Assembly: GCF_009389585.1 (NCBI RefSeq)
Contig: NZ_VIYG01000020.1
Span: 398 to 42,688, forward strand
Source of the DNA: Oceanobacillus sp. CFH 90083
GTDB lineage: Bacteria > Bacillota > Bacilli > Bacillales > Amphibacillaceae
Direction of reading: 5' to 3'
Length of the DNA stretch: 42,291 nucleotides
Shown: in pieces, positions 23,872-31,700 of the stretch
How positions within the stretch are numbered: the stretch's first letter is position 1
Layout: every line of letters starts with the position of its first letter
Notes under the pieces: model-generated
What the model was told of the DNA's origin: nothing
What the model saw: only the letters and a program-made list of their open reading frames with translations
The model's database searches: none
Position numbers and translations under genes: made by a program

Positions 23872-24480
23872 ATGGAAAGAAAGTTTTTAGAAGGATTGGG
23901 TCTTGAGAAAGAAGCGATTGATAAAATCATGGTTGAACACGGTAAGTCAACAAATGACTACAAAGAAAAGGCTGCTAAGGTAGAAGGTCTTGAAAGTCAG
24001 ATTACCGACTACAAGCAGAAGCTGGATAATCGTGACAATCAGCTGAAAGAATTAAAAAGGGTTGATGCTGATGCATTGCAAAAGAAAATTGATGAGCTAC
24101 AAGAAACCAATGAGAACGATAAGAAAGCTTATCAAGAAAAGCTCGACAAACAGGCATTTGATTTTGCTTTAGATAAAGCATTATCTGGTGCTAAAGCAAA
24201 GAGCGCGAAGGCGGTTAGACCTTTTCTTGATATCGAAAATCTGAAACTGGATGGTGAAAAGATCATTGGGCTGGATGAGCAATTAGAGGCAGTAAAAGAA
24301 AAGGAAGCATATTTGTTTGAATCAGATCAACAGACAAAAACACCGACAATCGTCAATCCAGGTAACCCGAATGGCGGTGGTGGCAATACACCGAAAAACA
24401 TTGCTGATATGACTTATCAAGAGCTGGCAGAATTAAAAACCAATAATCCTGCCCAGTTCGAACAATTAACTAAAAATTAG
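23872..24480 (+). CDS. Scaffold protein (phage GP20 type)
   Basis: A 202-residue scaffold of the GP20 family, which guides capsid assembly and is removed before packaging. It is almost wholly helical, with a long coiled coil (about 35-100) and the conserved end KAVRPFLDIENLKLDGEKI, then KEKEAYLFE and a glycine/asparagine-rich linker before a short C-terminal helix (YQELAELKTNNPAQFEQL). ATG 23872 has GGGAGAG. Position directly before the capsid gene is standard. Confidence 0.88.
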   Translation: MERKFLEGLGLEKEAIDKIMVEHGKSTNDYKEKAAKVEGLESQITDYKQKLDNRDNQLKELKRVDADALQKKIDELQETNENDKKAYQEKLDKQAFDFALDKALSGAKAKSAKAVRPFLDIENLKLDGEKIIGLDEQLEAVKEKEAYLFESDQQTKTPTIVNPGNPNGGGGNTPKNIADMTYQELAELKTNNPAQFEQLTKN

Positions 24481-24496
24481 TAAAGGATGATGAAAC

Positions 24497-25615
24497 ATGC
24501 CAGATTTAACAAGATTACAGAATTTAATTGATCCAGAGGTAATGGCTGCAATGATTTCAGCACAGTTGCCTAAAGCTATCAAATTTAGCGGCATTGCGCC
24601 AGTCGATAACGTTTTAGAAGGGCAACCGGGGTCAACTATCACAGTGCCTAAATATCGTTATATTGGTGACGCTGAGGATGTGGCAGAAGGAGAAGCAATC
24701 CAGTACGAACAACTTGAAACAGACACTGATCAGTATACCATCAAAAAGGCTGGTCGAGGTGTAAAATTGACGGATGAATCCGTGCTATCCGGTTATGGTG
24801 ACCCTGTGGGTGAAGCGCAGCGTCAGATTCGCATGGCTATCGCTTCTAAAATCGATAATGACATCGTGGAGACAGCACTAACCGCACCGTTAGCAGTTAA
24901 TCATGACATTGATTTAGATTTAATTGACACACTTGAAAACGCCTTTGTGGACGCTCCTGATAACTTTGAGGATGTTGATACACAAGGCGTTTTATTCTTG
25001 TCCTATAAAGATGCAGCTAAATTACGTAAGGAAGCAGCACAGAACTGGACACGTGCATCTGATTTAGGTGACAGAATCCTAATTACTGGAGCGTTTGGCG
25101 AATTGTTAGGATGGGAAATTGTGAGGTCCATGAAGATTGAAGAAGGTCACGGTTTCGCCGTAAAAGCAGGTGCATTACGCACTTACACTAAGCGCGGTCT
25201 ATTAGCTGAAAGTGGTCGAGATATGGACCATAAATTGACTAAATTCAACGCTGACCAACACTACGCCGTAGCTCTGGTTGACGAATCTAAAATTGTCCGC
25301 ATCGAGCCTATTGATGTTGAGAATGTTTCTTTATCTCCTAAGACATCCAACGCTGAGGTTGGTACATCTGGCAACCGTCAATTAAACGCAACTGTAACGC
25401 CATACGATGCATCAAATAAGGCTGTATCATATGAAATTAGCCCGGATGCAGAGGGTTTGACGGTTAGTGGTAATGGTCGAGTGTCATGGGATGAAAACAC
25501 ACCAGCAGGCACTTATACAACCACTGTAACTACATCTGATGGGGGTTATACAGACACTCATGTACTGACGTTGACAGAACCTGAACCAGAGCCGGATCCA
25601 GAAGAAGGTGAATAA
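24497..25615 (+). CDS. Major capsid protein (N4-gp56 type) with C-terminal Ig-like domain
   Basis: A 372-residue major head protein. Residues 1 to about 270 match the N4-gp56-type capsid family of Firmicutes siphophages (RLQNLIDPEVMAAMISAQLP, GSTITVPKYRYIGDAEDVAE, DSVLSGY-type segment, GRDMDHKLTKFNADQHYA). Residues about 275-355 are an added Ig-like (Big2-type) domain: VSLSPKTSNAEVG, QLNATVTPYDASNKAVSYEI, AGTYTTTVTT. The end is an acidic Pro/Glu tail. Such domains decorate capsid surfaces and bind carbohydrates weakly in other phages. A shorter, related sequence occurs in the -1 frame of the tail gene at 27552. Confidence 0.9.
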   Translation: MPDLTRLQNLIDPEVMAAMISAQLPKAIKFSGIAPVDNVLEGQPGSTITVPKYRYIGDAEDVAEGEAIQYEQLETDTDQYTIKKAGRGVKLTDESVLSGYGDPVGEAQRQIRMAIASKIDNDIVETALTAPLAVNHDIDLDLIDTLENAFVDAPDNFEDVDTQGVLFLSYKDAAKLRKEAAQNWTRASDLGDRILITGAFGELLGWEIVRSMKIEEGHGFAVKAGALRTYTKRGLLAESGRDMDHKLTKFNADQHYAVALVDESKIVRIEPIDVENVSLSPKTSNAEVGTSGNRQLNATVTPYDASNKAVSYEISPDAEGLTVSGNGRVSWDENTPAGTYTTTVTTSDGGYTDTHVLTLTEPEPEPDPEEGE

Positions 25616-25617
25616 GC

Positions 25618-26028
25618 ATGGCTTATTTAACATTTGATGAATTTAAGGGGCTAACAAGCAAAGATATAGGTGATGAGGCATTTAATGCTTTATTGCCTAA
25701 AGCCTCTGCTATCTTGGATAATAACACAAATCATTTCTATGCTCGTGTTGATATCAAAAAGGATAATACCTGGCGTGTCGATAAATTTAAAGAGGCTCTT
25801 GTGGCTCAAATTGAGTATTTCCATGTGTTGGGAGCTACGTCATACGAGGAGATCAATAATAGTCCTCAATCGTTTTCTGCTGGTCGTACGAACGTTACTA
25901 ATCCAAGCCGATACAGTTCAACAGGTCAAAATGAGACAAAGCCTTTAGTTGCCGAGGATGTATTTATTTATCTTGAAGGTACTGGATTATTAAATAGGTC
26001 GGTAGGTGTTGCACATGGTAATGCCTAA
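25618..26028 (+). CDS. Head-tail connector protein
   Basis: A 136-residue helical protein resembling the gp6/gp15-type head completion (DNA packaging) proteins: FDEFKGLTSKDIGDEAFNALLPKAS, then a helical core and QSFSAGRTNVTNPSRY near the C-terminus. It starts two bases after the capsid stop. It probably forms the adaptor ring beneath the portal. Its end overlaps the next gene by 14 bases. Confidence 0.8.
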   Translation: MAYLTFDEFKGLTSKDIGDEAFNALLPKASAILDNNTNHFYARVDIKKDNTWRVDKFKEALVAQIEYFHVLGATSYEEINNSPQSFSAGRTNVTNPSRYSSTGQNETKPLVAEDVFIYLEGTGLLNRSVGVAHGNA

Positions 26029-26356
26029 ACCACCTAAATCCTTTTGTATTGATTCATTCGACTATTACGAATTCGTAAGTGATGACTGGAGTACAGGCCC
26101 TATTTATAAAGAACCTGTCGAAATTGAACATTGTCGGATTGACCGAGGTGCTGAATACAGCCAATCATCATCAGGTAAGCAGCTGCTGTATAACGCGGTT
26201 GTTTTTTGCTTTGGTGGTGTAACAGACCCAATGCCTGAGTTTAAGACTCAATCCAAGATTCGTTTTGACGGACAAGATCACATCTTAACTAAGGTGATAA
26301 CGAATTATGAGGCTTATGATAATGTCATTTATTCATACGAGCTGGAAGTGGTCTGA
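26015..26356 (+). CDS. Minor capsid/head-closure protein (Minor_capsid_1-like)
   Basis: A 113-residue beta-rich protein of the type annotated as minor capsid protein 1 in A118-like phages. Recognisable parts are SFDYYEFVSDDWSTGPIYKE, VEIEHCRIDRG and KSKIRFDGQDHILTKV-like strands. GTG 26006 is in frame, but ATG 26015 fits the TAGGTG site. It is likely the stopper or head-closure component. It overlaps the preceding gene and abuts the next with a TGATG junction. Confidence 0.78.
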   Translation: MVMPKPPKSFCIDSFDYYEFVSDDWSTGPIYKEPVEIEHCRIDRGAEYSQSSSGKQLLYNAVVFCFGGVTDPMPEFKTQSKIRFDGQDHILTKVITNYEAYDNVIYSYELEVV

Positions 26357-26682
26357 TGGTACAAATAACTATCAATTTAGATGGCGCAAAACGTAAAATG
26401 AGCCAGCAAAGCAGACAGCAGGGACAGTATGCGCTTGCTAATCAAGCTATGGCAGACATGAATCCGTTTGTACCGATGAAAGAAGGTATTTTAAGACAGA
26501 CAGCCACAATCGACATCGACGGCGGAGGAGTGAACTACAACACGCCTTATGCAGCCGAAATGTTTTATATGTACAAATTTAATTATACAACGCCTGGAAC
26601 GGGTCCAAGATGGGATAACAAAGCAAGTGCTATCCATATGAAAGACTGGATAAACGCATTTATAAAGGGGGCTCAGTGGTAA
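26356..26682 (+). CDS. Minor capsid protein (Minor_capsid_2-like)
   Basis: A 108-residue protein of the minor capsid 2 / HK97 gp10-like group: VQITINLDGAKRKMSQQSR, MNPFVPMKEGILRQTATI, then NYNTPYAAEMFYMYKFNYTTPGTGPRWDNKA. The last motif is characteristic of this family in A118-like phages. It is part of the head-tail joining set. It starts at ATG 26356, which overlaps the stop before it. Confidence 0.85.
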   Translation: MVQITINLDGAKRKMSQQSRQQGQYALANQAMADMNPFVPMKEGILRQTATIDIDGGGVNYNTPYAAEMFYMYKFNYTTPGTGPRWDNKASAIHMKDWINAFIKGAQW

Positions 26683-27074
26683 TGGATTTTTTAGATAGAT
26701 TAGTAGATAAGGTAAATGAAATTGATGGGCTCCCTATTAGATGTGAGCCAGGTTATTTAGGTGAGGCTGAATCATTTGTTGTTTATCCTATACCAGGTTC
26801 GAGGGTTGTAAATGAGTATTTTAGCGGTGTAAAAGATCAGCAGCTGAATTATGAATTTGCTATGAAATCAAAGGTGCCAGGGAATATCCATAGTACGTTA
26901 TGGGTTGTACAAAATGCCCTTGAACAGATTGACAACATCGAAAGTAACGATGGAAGTTTTGAATTTGATGAATTAATTATTACCAACAAACCATTTATTA
27001 ATCAGGCTGATAGTCAAGGATGGTTTGTTTTTTTATTAGATATACAAGCAAAAATAACAACTTTTAAGGAGTGA
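26682..27074 (+). CDS. Minor capsid/tail terminator protein (Minor_capsid_3-like)
   Basis: A 130-residue alpha/beta protein equivalent in position to the tail terminator of other siphophages: MDFLDRLVDKVNEIDGLPIR, a middle helix STLWVVQNALEQI and C-terminal strands FVFLLDIQAKITTF. ATG 26682 overlaps the previous stop (TAATG) behind GGGGG; GTG 26676 is an alternative start. It likely ends tail tube growth and joins the tail to the head. Confidence 0.8.
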   Translation: MDFLDRLVDKVNEIDGLPIRCEPGYLGEAESFVVYPIPGSRVVNEYFSGVKDQQLNYEFAMKSKVPGNIHSTLWVVQNALEQIDNIESNDGSFEFDELIITNKPFINQADSQGWFVFLLDIQAKITTFKE

Positions 27075-27081
27075 TTTACAG

Positions 27082-27552
27082 ATGGGTAGAAATAAAAACG
27101 CCTTACGCGGGCACTTTATCCAAGCTTACGAAAGAGGAGAAAATGAGCCAGGAGAAGAATGGTTGGAACTAGCTGACTGGATTACTGATATTTCAGATGA
27201 TACGCAAGAAGGTACGGAAGAGGTGGCTTATTACAGTGGCGATGGAACACCAGAAAATGAAGTTGTTTCCGTTGCATTAGCTTATAATGTAGAAGGAACC
27301 TATGATTCAGAAGATCCTGCAATGGCACTTGTAGAAGGTTTGCGGTTGAAAACTGGTATTGGACGTAAAGTGTGGCACAAGGTAGAAACAGCTGATGGCA
27401 AAAAAGCATATACAGGTGTTGCAACTGTTTCAGCTATTGTAGCTGGTTCTGGGGCAGCATCAGATTATGAAGCATTTAGCTGTAATATTCGATTTGATCG
27501 TATTCCTGAAGAAACAGAATTAGATAATGGTGACGGTGGGTCGGGGGAGTAG
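27082..27552 (+). CDS. Major tail (tube) protein
   Basis: A 156-residue tail tube protein in the 0 frame. It starts RNKNALRGHFIQAYERG and has the beta-sandwich pattern of tube subunits (SVALAYNVEGTYDSEDPAMA, RLKTGIGRKVWHKVET, GVATVSAIVAGSGAASDYEAFSCNIRF). The place between the tail terminator and chaperone genes is standard. The last codons run over GGTGGGTCGGGGGAG to a TAG, but the -1 frame stays open for another 22 codons (see the next entry), so two forms are probably made. Confidence 0.87.
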   Translation: MGRNKNALRGHFIQAYERGENEPGEEWLELADWITDISDDTQEGTEEVAYYSGDGTPENEVVSVALAYNVEGTYDSEDPAMALVEGLRLKTGIGRKVWHKVETADGKKAYTGVATVSAIVAGSGAASDYEAFSCNIRFDRIPEETELDNGDGGSGE

Positions 27553-27614
27553 ATAGCCCCGAGGTTGTATCAGTCAACCCAACGACAAGCGGGGCGACAA
27601 TAGGTTTAGAGTAA
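27543..27614 (+). other. Probable programmed -1 frameshift and C-terminal extension of the tail protein
   Basis: A run of five G (27543-27547) spans codons TCG GGG GAG, two codons before the 0-frame TAG. If the Gly-tRNA on GGG slips back one base, it re-pairs perfectly, and reading continues as GGA GTA GAT..., giving DSPEVVSVNPTTSGATIGLE after GV and stopping at TAA 27612-27614, exactly where the terminator stem begins. The extended protein would have 177 residues. The +1 frame stops at once. The new tail resembles the first strands of the Ig-like domain on the capsid protein. Confidence 0.6.
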
Positions 27615-27638
27615 GAGGGGCTGAGGCTCCTCTTTTTT
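27613..27638 (+). terminator. Intrinsic terminator after the tail tube gene
   Basis: AAGAGGGGC (27613-27621), loop TGAG, GCTCCTCTT (27626-27634) with one G-U pair, followed by T6. A terminator here would set the ratio of the abundant head/tube proteins to downstream tail-assembly proteins by partial read-through. Confidence 0.85.
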
Positions 27639-27658
27639 ATTATAAGGAGTGATATTAC

Positions 27659-28123
27659 ATGTCAGGTATTCAAATAGATATCCAGCGGACAGGGTTTCCG
27701 GTAAAAGTCGGGGAAATTGAGTTGTGGTTTGATTCTTCTCATGAAAACTTAGTAAACTTTTTCAAATTAGCTGAGCATATACAGGAAGAATCAGAGAAAA
27801 GTATCGAAGAAATGAAAAATATTGAAATGCCAGAGGATTATTTGAATGATTTACCCGGAGCTCACCAGAAAGGCATGAAATTTATTGAACATCAAAAAAA
27901 GCAAACAGCTATCGAGTATGACTTGATGTTTGGTAAAGGCACCTTTAAAAAATTATACGCAAAGTATCCGGATTATGTTTCATTGCAAAACGCTCTCAGG
28001 GCAATCAATGAAGCGATTCAGAATAGAATTGTACAGCAAGAGGAAGAAAGGGCGAAAGCTATCGAAACCGAGACAGAAGAAATTTTGAGGAATAAAGCCA
28101 AGAAACAAGCTAAAAAGAAGTAG
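27659..28123 (+). CDS. Tail assembly chaperone-like protein
   Basis: A 154-residue protein in the position of the gpG-like tail assembly chaperone. The N-terminus is beta (IQIDIQRTGFPVKVGEIELWF), followed by helices and a basic coiled-coil end (RNKAKKQAKKK). It starts at ATG 27659 behind AAGGAGTGAT. The lysine-rich end over an A-run recalls slippery sites of gpG genes, but a stop blocks fusion with the next gene (see rejected items). The family is otherwise unassigned by me. Confidence 0.7.
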   Translation: MSGIQIDIQRTGFPVKVGEIELWFDSSHENLVNFFKLAEHIQEESEKSIEEMKNIEMPEDYLNDLPGAHQKGMKFIEHQKKQTAIEYDLMFGKGTFKKLYAKYPDYVSLQNALRAINEAIQNRIVQQEEERAKAIETETEEILRNKAKKQAKKK

Positions 28124-28131
28124 GTGATTAA

Positions 28132-28719
28132 ATGCGGTTGAACACCCCTTTAGTCACCTCTTTTACATTTGAAGGCATTGAATATGAGCTTGATATGGCT
28201 TTTGATAATATTCTTGATATTTTTGATCAGATGGAAAATCAGTTTTTGCGGGATCATGAAAAGATATTAAGATGCTTGCGGTTACTACTTGATAACCAAG
28301 AATTGCCTCATTCATGGCAATCCAGAATCGAACTCTGGAATTACATTTATGAAAATTTCATCGTTTTCAAGGAAAAGGAACTTGTTGTATATGACAGAAA
28401 AGGTAATAAAGTTCCTCTACCTAAAGAGGGTGATGAAGATAACAAAAGGTATATTGACTTAGAACAGGACGCAGAGTACATTTATGCGTCTTTTTTGCAG
28501 GCTTATGATATTGACCTCTTTAAGCAGCAAGGCATCATGCACTGGCACACTTTTAAAGCACTGCTGAATGCCTTGCCATCCGACACAATTATGCAGAGAA
28601 TCATCCAAATTAGATTGTGGGAGCCGTCAAAACACGACACACCTAAGTACAAAAAGGAAATGGAAAAGCTCCAAAGGTTACACGCAATCCATGACAAAGA
28701 CAGGGAGGAGGTGGACTAA
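28132..28719 (+). CDS. Bacteriophage Gp15-like tail protein
   Basis: A 195-residue protein of the Gp15 family found just before the tape measure gene in A118-like phages. The pattern is clear: FDNILDIFDQMENQFLRDHEKILRCLRLLL, then YIDLEQDAEYIYASFLQAYDIDLF and MHWHTFKALLNALPSDTIMQRIIQIR. It is probably the second tail assembly chaperone that coats the tape measure protein. Its stop overlaps the TTG start of that gene. Confidence 0.87.
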   Translation: MRLNTPLVTSFTFEGIEYELDMAFDNILDIFDQMENQFLRDHEKILRCLRLLLDNQELPHSWQSRIELWNYIYENFIVFKEKELVVYDRKGNKVPLPKEGDEDNKRYIDLEQDAEYIYASFLQAYDIDLFKQQGIMHWHTFKALLNALPSDTIMQRIIQIRLWEPSKHDTPKYKKEMEKLQRLHAIHDKDREEVD

Positions 28720-31700
28720 TTGGCTGATGGATCTATTAAAATATCAATCGAAGTTGATGGTAAACAGGTGGATGTTGCTGCAAAGCAATTGGATAACCTG
28801 GAGGCATCCGGTAATCGCTCTGGTAAAGGTATTAAGGCGGCTGAGGATAGCCTTGATAGCTTATCCGATGCTAGTGGTAAAGCAGGATCAAATGTAAAAG
28901 GTGCTGGAGACTCCATTGAAGGACTTGGTGAGAGTGGTTCAAAAGCCGGGCAAGGTTTAAAAGGCGCTGAGGGCGCAATTGACGGAGTGGCTGACAGTTC
29001 GACTCAGGCGGCGTCGAGTGTTAAAGGCGCCGGTGATACCATCGAGAGTTTAGGCTCCAGTGGTGATAGTGCCAGCAAAGGCCTGCAAGGTGTCGATGGT
29101 GCATTGGATGGGGTAGCTGATAGTAGCGCCCAGGCCAGTGACTCGGTCCGCGGTGCATCTGATGCAATGGCTGATGTAGATGGTAAAACAAATCAAGCAT
29201 CTGGGTCTATTAAAACATTTGCTGCATCTATTGGATTGGTCGCTATAGCCGCCAAAGCATTTGACGCCATGAGAGCATCTGTAGATCAAGCCATTGGCCG
29301 ATTTGACACCTTAAACGCATTTCCTAAGGTCCTGCAGGCTCTTGGTGTATCGGCAGAGGACTCCGAGGCTGCTATGGCTAAATTGTCTGATGGAATCGAC
29401 GGACTACCAACAAAACTAAATGATATAGCTGCGACAGCTCAGCGTATGTATACATCTTTCGGCGATATGGACAAAGCTGCAGATACTGCCCTTGCATTAA
29501 ATAATGCTTTGCTTGGATCAGGTGCAAGTGCTGATCAGGCTAAACGTGGTACTGATCAGTATATAAAATCATTACAAACTGGCGAAATTACAATGGATAC
29601 GTGGAATACTCTATCCGAGACTATGGATGTGGGCTTGGTTAAGTTGGCTGAAGCTTTCGGTTATACCGGAAAAAGCGCCAAAGATGATTTATATAATGCA
29701 CTTAAAGATGGCACCATAACATTGGATGAATTTAACGAAAAACTCATTGAGGTTGGTACAGGTACCGGTATCATGGCTGAACTGGCTAGAGAGAATAGCT
29801 TAGGGTTAGCAACGTCTTTTGGTAACTTACGTAACGCAATAGCCAATGGCGTTGCCAAAATCATTGAGGCATTTAACAACCTTTCCATTGCTGTTACAGG
29901 CAAGGATATAGCGCAAAATATTGATAGCATGAAGGTTGTTGTTAATGAAGCCTTTAATCTCATGAAATCTACCATAGAAGCCACTACACCTGTTTTTAAA
30001 GTATTCGGTGAGGTTGTAAAAACAGCGATAGCTGTTATTAAACCATTAACTCCTGCAATTTTAGGTATGGTTACAGCGTTTACTGCATTAATGATTATTA
30101 ATAAAGTTGTGAGTGCAATAAATGCATCGAATGCAGCATTAGCGGCTGCGAAACTATCGTCCCAAGGATTAACTCTAGCCACAAAAGGACAAATGGTTGC
30201 ACAAATTGGGTCTACAGCAGCTACTAAAGCTGATACTGTCGCAAAAGCTGCTAATCTAGGAATGATAAGTGCGAGCTCGTTAGCAATCGGGGTGATGACT
30301 GGACGAATTAGATTAGCTATTGCTGCTAAGATAGCTTTTGCCGCGGCATCAAGAATGTTAGGTACTACTCTAGGTGTAATGGCAGGACCTGTAGGATGGA
30401 TAACACTTGCTATCGGCGGCTTAATTGGTGCGGCTATCGGAATTGTTAAATGGTTTAATCGAAGTACTGAAGAAGGAGAGCGTTTAAAAGAAGAAACCGA
30501 AGCTTTAGGCGAATCTACAGACTCGTTGGTTGAATCTATGAATCAGAGCGCAAGCGCCTATAAAGATAGAATTAATGACATTGAAGCCACTAGAGAAGCT
30601 AACACTGAACTGGTTCAAACGGTCGAGAAACTCGCTGATAAAGAAAACAAATCGGCTGAAGATAAGCGTAATTTAAGTGCGGCAGTATCTCAATTAAATG
30701 GTGAAGTTGAAGGATTGAATGTATCTTACAATGAAGAAGCGGACATGTTAAGCGAATCCACTGAAAAGATGCAGGCTCGTATTGACTTGATGGCAGAGCA
30801 AGATAAAGCCAACGCTGCGCAAGAACGTTTAACTGAAATTTTAAAAGAGCAACAAGAAATTGAACTACAACTTGATGAAGTTACAGCTTTACGAAAGGAT
30901 TGGAACCGTAAATTAAATGATAGCACCGTAACCAGTAGAGAGCACAAAAAAGCTGTTGAAGAATTAGATGAGCAGGAGCAGGCTTTGAAAGATACAAACG
31001 AGCAGCTCGGTATCCAATATGATACTACAAAAGAAACAATGGTTGAATCCAGTCAAAACGCTAGAGACATCATTACAGATAATAATCATGATATTATCGT
31101 ATCTTATGAAGATTTGGAAGGTGCCGCAAAAGAAGCATTTGACTCTTTGGCTGATAAGTACAGCGAGTTAAAAGATGCTGCCACTGATGCGTTTAACGAA
31201 ATTGAATCCGAAACAGAACACACTATGGATTCAATGATTGAAACCATGCAGCACAACCAAGAAATGGTTGAACAATGGGGAGAAAACCAAGCTAAATTAA
31301 TGGAATGGGCTGGTGAAAATAGTTATGAAAGTTTCATTCCATTTATTGAGGATATGGGAATCGATCAGGCTGCTGTGTTACAAGAAATGGTCGATGATTT
31401 AGACGAAACCAATGGGACCAGTGGAGAGAAATTGTCTGAGTTGGCAGAAACCTATCAAGAAGGCGGGGATTTATCCGCTAACGCTCTGAAAGAAGCTTTA
31501 GGAGATGGGTTTGAGGAAGTTATTGATCTGATGTCTACGTTAGTAGAGAGAATGGAAACCACACTTCGGGTGCTTATTAATGAAGCTGATTGGGAGGAGT
31601 ATGGGCTAACAGTAGGAAAAGAAACAGCAAGCGGTGTTGACGAAAGTGCCGAAGTAGTAGAAGAATCCATGAGAATTATGGGTGAAAGAGGGACGACAGC

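Noticed and set aside
28085..28140. gpG-gpGT style frameshift joining the two tail chaperone genes
   Set aside because: The lysine-rich end has only five A before G, so no A AAA AAG heptamer, and the -1 frame meets TAA at 28129-28131 immediately before the next ATG. No fusion is possible without another event.
29661..30182. Minus-strand 173-codon frame within the tape measure gene
   Set aside because: It lies wholly inside a clear tape measure coding region, lacks a credible start site and shows no recognisable domain.
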